A stretch of 19,161 nucleotides of DNA from Burkholderiales bacterium. GTDB taxonomy: Bacteria; Pseudomonadota; Gammaproteobacteria; Burkholderiales; Casimicrobiaceae. A program made the position numbers and the translations under genes. The number at the start of each line of letters is the position of its first letter. The first letter of the stretch is position 1. Below, in pieces: positions 15,501 to 19,161 of this stretch. The stretch is from assembly GCA_031283405.1 (NCBI GenBank), contig JAITBX010000236.1, positions 1 to 19,161 on the forward strand, written 5' to 3'. The notes under the pieces are model-generated. The model made no database searches. It saw only the letters and a list, made by a program, of their open reading frames with translations, and was not told the origin of the DNA.

Positions 15501-15867
15501 ACAACGCCCATTCGTTGCCGTCGCAATAGATCAGGTTGGGAATGGCGGCAAAGCGTTTGGCTTGTTGCGCGTTGTGCCCTCTGAAACGCGCCGTGTCCGC
15601 GCCGACACCGACGGCTTTCAGTTCCGCATAGCCGGTCAACAGGTTCGCGCTGAGAATGGCGTAGTCAGGCTTGCCCAGACGATCGGCAAGAAGAATTTCG
15701 CCGACGCAACGCACGTCAAACGACAACGTCTCCGCCATCTCTTTCATGCACACTTCAAACGGCCCGCGCAACTGGTTTTCCGGCTCGCCTTGAACCAGCG
15801 CGCTCATTTTTTCCGTGACGGCATCGGCAAATTTTTGCAGGGCGGCAAGTATCGCGGTATCGGACAT
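12586..15867 (-). CDS. Type ISP-like restriction-modification protein (N6-adenine methyltransferase)
   Basis: 1093 residues from the ATG at 15867 (a TTG two codons earlier also opens the frame). The N-terminal ~160 residues carry PD(67-68)...E82-x-K84 (KPDYAIL...GYAELKAVG), compatible with a PD-(D/E)xK nuclease. A helical region follows, then an adenine methyltransferase: GAYYTP (326-331), motif I LDPSAGTGTYLL (364-375) and motif IV NPPY (485-488). The C-terminal third has RYAYRSFDRQHI, SRPRPDLW, and LIPDLDHFSGRG, resembling the type ISP target-recognition domain. No helicase motifs are visible, unlike full-length LlaBIII-type ISP enzymes; architecturally it resembles type IIG/IIL single-chain R-M proteins. 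It would modify, and perhaps cut, DNA at a specific site. It lies 36 bp after rtcB on the same strand, with no good Shine-Dalgarno. It ends with TAG. Confidence 0.85.
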   Translation of the reverse strand: MSDTAILAALQKFADAVTEKMSALVQGEPENQLRGPFEVCMKEMAETLSFDVRCVGEILLADRLGKPDYAILSANLLTGYAELKAVGVGADTARFRGHNAQQAKRFAAIPNLIYCDGNEWALYRYGKLEGSIVQLSGNVASGGRKAVTKKDADALRPLLTDFLSWEPIVPKNIKELAGLLAPLCRMLRDDVADALNDADSPLVQLARDWRSLLFPDASDEQFADAYAQTVTFALLLARSEDGTSLDLASAQQALSAEHSLLSRALQVLTDTGAQKEISAPLNLLIRVIGAVPPASLKSVENKKDPWLFFYEDFLAAYDPDLRKNAGAYYTPIEVARAQIRLVDDLLAGKLKKPLGFADPSVITLDPSAGTGTYLLGVIAHALDKVEARQGAGAVPGQASTLANNIYGFELMVGPFAVSELRVSRALADRGATLPAGGSHIYLTDTLESPHTQPLNLPLFLKPIAEQHAKALKVKAEVPVIVCLGNPPYDRHEAADHTNQSRTGHWVRHGEDGTGNNAILSDFIGPVKKAGHGGQLKNLYNLYVYFWRWALWKVFESGDAAGSGVVSFISASSYLYGDAFLGMREHMRRSCDEIWILDLGGEGRGTRKSENVFAIQTPVAIAVAARYGKADKNKPAKVYYASLSENTRPEKLKMLDALTGFASLTWQGCPNDWGAPFLPPRTGMYSTWPELIDLMPWQHSGVQLKRTWPIAPDAATLEKRWHALLSASDRAAAFRESGDRTINGTYRVGLKENADFTPLSQLPRNAPPPPMERYAYRSFDRQHILADGRLMSRPRPDLWAIHSEKQVYLSSLLTKTLGTGSAVTACALIPDLDHFSGRGAKDIAPLYRDAEGREANLLPGLLELLTKTYGKKVSAENFLAYLYGVLAQPAFTERYAEELGTCELRVPLTQDAALFDRAAEAGKKLLWLHTYGQRFVPKGKHQGQVPDGAAKCKKAVPQNAADYPNKYEYDGATKTLRVGAGEFSPVAPEVYEFEVSGLKVVQSWLAYRMKKPKRKKSSPLDEITAATLGGWPSELTTELLELLWILEATLAEYPAMSALLSEITAGACFAANELSSVPDAAREKPKRSSEDSLF

Positions 15868-15903
15868 TCGCAAGTTCTAACGAAGAATGTTAATTTGCGA
15901 ATC

Positions 15904-17115
15904 TTACTCCCCCGCCTTGAAGTTATAAACCGTCCGAATCCTCTCGATGACTTCCACCGTCGGCTGGATGTGCGCAAGAATTTCGTCCATGCTCTTGTAG
16001 GCCATCGGCGATTCATCCAGGGTGTTGCGATGGATCGAGGTCGAGAAAACGACTTGCATTTCGGCGCGGAACTCGTCCATCGACAAGGTATTGAACGCCT
16101 TGGTACGGCTCATCAGGCGGCCTGCTCCGTGCGGCGCGGAGAAATTCCAGTCGGCATTGCCCTTGCCCACGCAAAGCAGGCTGCCGTCGCGCATATTGAT
16201 CGGAATCAGCAGATGTTCCCCGGCTTTGGCGGAAACGGAGCCTTTGCGCAAGATCATCGCTTCCGTGTCGATGTAATTGTGGATGGTGGTGAAGCGATCC
16301 GTTTCGGCCAGTTCCATTCCATTCAGGATAACCTCCGTCATCGCCTGCCGGTTCAGAACCGCGAAACGCTGGACGATACGCATGTCGTGCAGGTAATCGT
16401 CGAACAGATCATCCGATGCGTAGGTCAGGTCTTTGGGAATATCCGTGTCGGGTTTCAGGCTTTGCAGGGTTTCTTCGATTTCCTGTTCCCGTCCTGCGGC
16501 TTTTAGAGCGGCGATAGTTTCCTGTACCGCCTCTTTGGAAGGACCGCTCAGACGCTCAAAAGCCTGCTTCTGATACTAGGTGGCAACTTCCTGCCCGAGG
16601 TGGCGGCTGCCGGAATGCACGACCAGATACAGGCTTCCGTCATCGGCGCGGCCCGCCTCGATGAAATGATTGCCGCCGCCCAGCGTTCCGATGGAGAGGC
16701 GGGCGCGGGCGATATTGACATGATCGGCGCAGCGCAGCCTGTCGAGGTCGATTTCCGCGTTCAGTGCGTGATGGTTTTTGCGGATGCCGCGTCCGGATGG
16801 AATTTCCGCCCGGATCAAGCGGTCGAGCCAGGCGAAATCCAGATCGCGCCCGGCCGGGTTTTTCCCACTGATGTGCACGGTTTCCATGCCGCAGCCGATA
16901 TCGACGCCGACCATGCCCGGCACGATCTTGTCGGTAATGGTCATCGTCGTGCCGATGGTGCAGCCTTTTCCGGCGTGGACGTCCGGCATGATGCGAATCC
17001 GGCTGGCCGCGAATTCCTCGCGGTCGCAAACCGCTTTGATCTGCTCGAATGCCTTGGGTTCCAGTTCTCCGCAATAGCAGAGAGCGGTGTTGTGGCTGCC
17101 TTTTACTTCAATCAT
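15904..17115 (-). pseudogene. rtcB: RtcB-type RNA ligase, interrupted by one amber codon
   Basis: One continuous frame of 403 codons with a single in-frame TAG at codon 180 (16576-16578). Reading through gives a complete RtcB. Before the stop: PDVHAGKGCTIGT, the metal pocket VGVDIGCGM (Asp72, Cys75), GGGNHFIE (His150) and HSGSRHLG (His167). After it: HNYID (His280) and APHGAGRLMSR, whose His329 should be the guanylylated residue. RtcB joins RNA 2',3'-cyclic phosphate or 3'-phosphate ends to 5'-OH ends with GTP and Mn2+ in RNA repair. The context EVAT-stop-YQKQAF suggests a Tyr codon (TAC or TAT) turned to TAG. All catalytic residues are otherwise intact. Start: ATG 17115 (MIEVKG); a TTG at 17136 is less likely. 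It is upstream of and close to the R-M gene. Confidence 0.85.
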
Positions 17116-17147
17116 GAGATTTCGGCAGGATAACAAAAACCCCGCCC

Positions 17148-17178
17148 CAAATTAAAACGGGCCTCTTTCGAGGCCCGC
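17148..17178 (-). terminator. Intrinsic terminator of the porin gene
   Basis: On the minus strand, a perfect 8-bp GC-rich stem CGGGCCTC/GAGGCCCG (17177-17170 and 17165-17158) with a GAAA tetraloop is followed by TTTTAATTT. It begins 46 nt after the porin stop and ends about 33 nt before rtcB, separating the two transcripts. Confidence 0.9.
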
Positions 17179-17223
17179 TGCTGTTGGTGTTCCGTTAAAA
17201 ACGGAATTCGTTACGCCGCCTTC

Positions 17224-18315
17224 TTAGAAGAAGTGAACCATACCGAGGATAAGGCCTTGTTGGTCAACGCCAGGAGCGGCGCTACCGTTACCGTTATGCC
17301 CGAAGGTATAGGTTGCGTATTTGTCGTTGTCGATATAGACGTAACCGACATAAGCGGTGGTCCGCTTCGACAAGTCGTAGCTGTAGCTGAGTTCGTACTG
17401 AACAGCGCCCGTGTCTTTGCCGCCATTGACGTTGCCGACTTTCAGGCCGTCACCCTTGCCTTTGTTGGCATAGATGACCGCGCCGTACAGTTTGCCGGAG
17501 CCCAGGGGCACAGTCGCGGTGCCGCCGAACAGGTCACGCTTCAGCGTTCCGCCGGCAGTATCGTACTCGATGTGTTCATATACCAACGCCGGACGAACAA
17601 CGCCAAAGTTGTAGCCAGCCATAATGGTGAAGGCTTGATCGTTCAGATCGGCGCCGCGCCATTCCTGGTTGGTTTCGTAGACGGCCGCTGCTTGCAGACC
17701 GGCATTGTCGTAGAACAAGCCAATGTTACCCACCCAGCCGCGCGGGCTGGTGGCTTCATTGGTCGAGTATTGCAATTTGCCCGTGAAGCCGGAGATATTA
17801 GGCGATTCGTAACGGATCGAGTTGGCGGTACGCGCACCGAAGCTGCCGTTCGCTCTGTTGTTGGCGCCATGCTGACCCCACAGAGCACCGGTTTGCAGAA
17901 TCGAAGTCAGCGCCGTGTTGGTGTTACCGAAAATAGCGTGCGCGTCATCGTACGGGGTGGTCATATAACCGAGCTTGACGGCACCCCAGCCGCCTTGCAA
18001 GCCGAGCCATGTTTCACGCGAAGCCAACTGATTCCAGTTGTTGTTACCCGGGGTAACGCCATCACCTTGGAACTGCGACTCGATTTGGAAAATCGCATTC
18101 AGGCCACCGCCCAACGCTTCGGTACCCTTGAAGCCGATACGCGACGTGTTGGAGCTAACCCGTTGCAGTTCACCCAAACCGCTATTGGTGGCGGAACTGA
18201 TGAAGTCTATGTCCATGTTGATGCGACCGTAAATCGTGACGTTCGCGGTTTGAGCGTTCGCCAACGGTGCGGCCAGCAGGCCGGCAACAGCAATCGCGAT
18301 GAGTTTCTTTTTCAT
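17224..18315 (-). CDS. Trimeric outer-membrane porin (Gram-negative porin family)
   Basis: 363 residues. Signal peptide MKKKLIAIAVAGLLAAPLANA, then a mature start QTANVTIYGRINMDIDF typical of betaproteobacterial general porins. The body shows alternating amphipathic strands with signatures such as SRIGFKGTEALGGGLNAIFQ and QLASRETWLGLQGGWGAVKLG, and the chain ends in Phe (GMVHFF), the signal recognised by the BAM complex. It forms a 16-stranded barrel for passive uptake of small solutes. Start ATG 18315 is preceded by AGAGGAGA; the frame opens to 18501, but only this start gives the signal peptide. A strong terminator follows. The ~300-bp upstream region is rich in hairpins, so expression may be controlled at the RNA level. 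Confidence 0.95.
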   Translation of the reverse strand: MKKKLIAIAVAGLLAAPLANAQTANVTIYGRINMDIDFISSATNSGLGELQRVSSNTSRIGFKGTEALGGGLNAIFQIESQFQGDGVTPGNNNWNQLASRETWLGLQGGWGAVKLGYMTTPYDDAHAIFGNTNTALTSILQTGALWGQHGANNRANGSFGARTANSIRYESPNISGFTGKLQYSTNEATSPRGWVGNIGLFYDNAGLQAAAVYETNQEWRGADLNDQAFTIMAGYNFGVVRPALVYEHIEYDTAGGTLKRDLFGGTATVPLGSGKLYGAVIYANKGKGDGLKVGNVNGGKDTGAVQYELSYSYDLSKRTTAYVGYVYIDNDKYATYTFGHNGNGSAAPGVDQQGLILGMVHFF

Positions 18316-18387
18316 GAAAATCTCTCCTCTAACAGATAAAATCGGCAAGGTTAATACGCAAAAAATACTTGCTACACTTGCCATCAG

Positions 18388-18416
18388 AAAAACCTTCTCT
18401 GAGATCACCGAGAAGT
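18388..18416 (-). terminator. Terminator-like hairpin in the porin leader
   Basis: Reading toward the porin, CTTCTC...GAGAAG (18416-18411 and 18400-18395, 10-nt loop) is followed after one to two bases by five U residues (18393-18389). It lies about 75 nt before the porin start codon. No minus-strand gene lies upstream, so it would end a leader or small RNA, or act as an attenuator. The stem is only 6 bp and AU-containing, hence modest confidence. Confidence 0.35.
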
Positions 18417-18466
18417 TATTCGTATTGTGCCAAGAGCAGCAAGGGCGAGGCAAGCAATGGCGAGGG

Positions 18467-18555
18467 GCAAGACAAGGTCTTGCGGCAAATGTTGCTTGCA
18501 AGCAACAAGATAGGACGAGGAAACTGTGAAATAGCGCGCTCGTCCTATGGTTTTT
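18467..18555 (+). ncRNA. Candidate structured small RNA (three hairpins)
   Basis: Three consecutive perfect inverted repeats: GCAAGAC-AAG-GTCTTGC (18467-18483), the 18-bp palindrome TGTTGCTTGCAAGCAACA (18490-18507) and ATAGGACGAG...CTCGTCCTAT (18510-18519 and 18539-18548, 19-nt loop). The last is followed on the plus strand by GGTTTTTC, like an intrinsic terminator. No plus-strand protein gene precedes it, since the porin lies on the other strand, so the terminator would serve a non-coding transcript. No convincing promoter was found, and the 5' end is unknown. Alternatives: operator sites for a dimeric repressor (the palindrome), or the folded 5' leader of the porin mRNA on the other strand. 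Confidence 0.35.
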
Positions 18556-18613
18556 CGATCATAATTGAATTTGAAGCGGCAAGAAAAAACACGCAGGAAA
18601 TGCGAATGGAAAG

Positions 18614-19161
18614 ATGAATGTGAGCATCGAAACAGAAACCCTGATTTGCGGACTGCTGATCGCGTTCCTAGCTTCGGCGGCGTTGGGGGCTGTGTTGAAG
18701 AAATATGTTGCATTTTTACCACAGGCAACGCCCACGGCGCGGTCGCTCCATGACAAGCCGATTCCACGGGTGGCGGCGCTGATGCTGTGGGGCGGCTGGC
18801 TGGCTGGATTCGGCTGGATCGGGGTGTCCGGCGAGGTGTCGTTGACGGGAACGATGCAGCGCGCCATGTTTTTTGCATTTTTTGGCTGGGCAGTGGTCGC
18901 GCTCGTTTCGTTTTGGGACGATTGCCGCAGCGTGCCGGCGCGCTGGCGTTTGCTGGCTCATGGGGTGGCGGCGTTGGCGTTTGTCATCGGCTGGATAGGA
19001 TTATGGGCTGGCATGAGGCTGCCTGTGTGCGGGTTAGCGCTCACTTACGAGAATATCAGCGGTTTCCAGGCCGTCTTATGGTGGGGCTACTTCGCCGCCC
19101 TTTTGTTATCCATCGTTTGGATGACCAATCTGTTCAATTTCATGGACGGCAGCGACGGGTT
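18614..19161 (+). CDS. WecA/MraY-type glycosyl-1-phosphate transferase (5' part)
   Basis: 182 residues are visible, open at the window end. A polytopic membrane protein with hydrophobic spans near 9-28, 52-72, 83-100, 112-133 and 153-172. Family motifs in order: LHDKPIPR (45-52; usual form S-x-H-x-K-P-x-P-R-x-G-G), the Mg-binding WDD (Asp102/103), and NLFNFMDGSDG (172-182). It transfers a sugar-1-phosphate from a UDP-sugar to undecaprenyl phosphate at the inner membrane, the first step of O-antigen or other surface polysaccharide synthesis. The short NFMDGSDG form suggests the WbpL/WecA-like branch rather than MraY. The ATG at 18614 is used, but the GTG at 18620 has GGAAAG at a better distance. 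A terminator-like hairpin lies 59 bp upstream. Confidence 0.88.
   Translation, partial: MNVSIETETLICGLLIAFLASAALGAVLKKYVAFLPQATPTARSLHDKPIPRVAALMLWGGWLAGFGWIGVSGEVSLTGTMQRAMFFAFFGWAVVALVSFWDDCRSVPARWRLLAHGVAALAFVIGWIGLWAGMRLPVCGLALTYENISGFQAVLWWGYFAALLLSIVWMTNLFNFMDGSDG

Noticed and set aside
14677..16506. A 609-codon plus-strand open frame opposite the R-M gene and the rtcB 3' half
   Set aside because: It is antisense to two genes with strong family motifs, shows no domain of its own, and is rich in Arg/Gln/Val as expected for a shadow of GC-rich coding DNA.
16576..16578. Selenocysteine/pyrrolysine-style or genome-wide amber recoding to explain the rtcB stop
   Set aside because: Neighbouring genes end with TAG as their only stop, no second in-frame TAG is seen, and the position looks like an ordinary Tyr codon.

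Overview
The window reads as chromosomal DNA of a GC-rich Gram-negative bacterium, most likely a betaproteobacterium. The pointers are a Burkholderiales-type trimeric porin with a C-terminal Phe, an slt / NDUFA9-like epimerase / cca gene chain, PurK, and an OmpR-type two-component pair resembling the 'proteobacterial dedicated sortase system' kinase and regulator. The assignment to class is inference; no rRNA or tRNA gene is present to settle it.

Layout. 1-253: the 3' remnant of an IS1595/ISXO2-like transposase, cut by the window edge and decayed. 189-3791 (minus): a response regulator, a sensor kinase (4-bp overlap) and, 30 bp on, a six-bladed NHL beta-propeller protein whose lipoprotein signal peptide is out of frame with its ATG by one base in an A6 run. 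3989-4413 (plus), divergent from the regulator: two very small genes, one a single-span membrane protein. 4577-4933: panD. 4995-5530: a DUF4303-like gene broken by one frameshift, convergent with a minus-strand operon purK > nicotinamidase-like hydrolase > thioredoxin-like protein (7805-5527). 7931-12302 (plus): soluble lytic transglycosylase, NDUFA9-like NAD(P)-binding protein (4-bp overlap) and the CCA-adding enzyme, with a good sigma70-type promoter in front. 12303-12585: a strong hairpin and a composite palindromic repeat (REP/MITE-like). 12586-17115 (minus): a 1093-residue type ISP-like restriction-modification protein, preceded by an RtcB RNA ligase gene with one in-frame amber codon. 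17224-18315 (minus): a porin with a clear terminator. 18316-18613: a stretch with four hairpins and terminator-like U tails facing outward on both strands, a candidate structured RNA or porin leader. 18614-end (plus): the 5' part of a WecA/MraY-type glycosyl-1-phosphate transferase.

Most genes are housekeeping: pantothenate, purine and NAD metabolism, murein turnover, tRNA maturation and envelope. The unusual material is (i) the two-component operon with the NHL lipoprotein and divergent mini-genes, (ii) the solitary R-M protein behind a broken rtcB, (iii) the hairpin-rich region upstream of the porin, and (iv) the intergenic repeat. Three genes (NHL, DUF4303, rtcB) each carry a single lesion, two at homopolymers. 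This could be real gene decay or base-calling error, and raw reads would decide.
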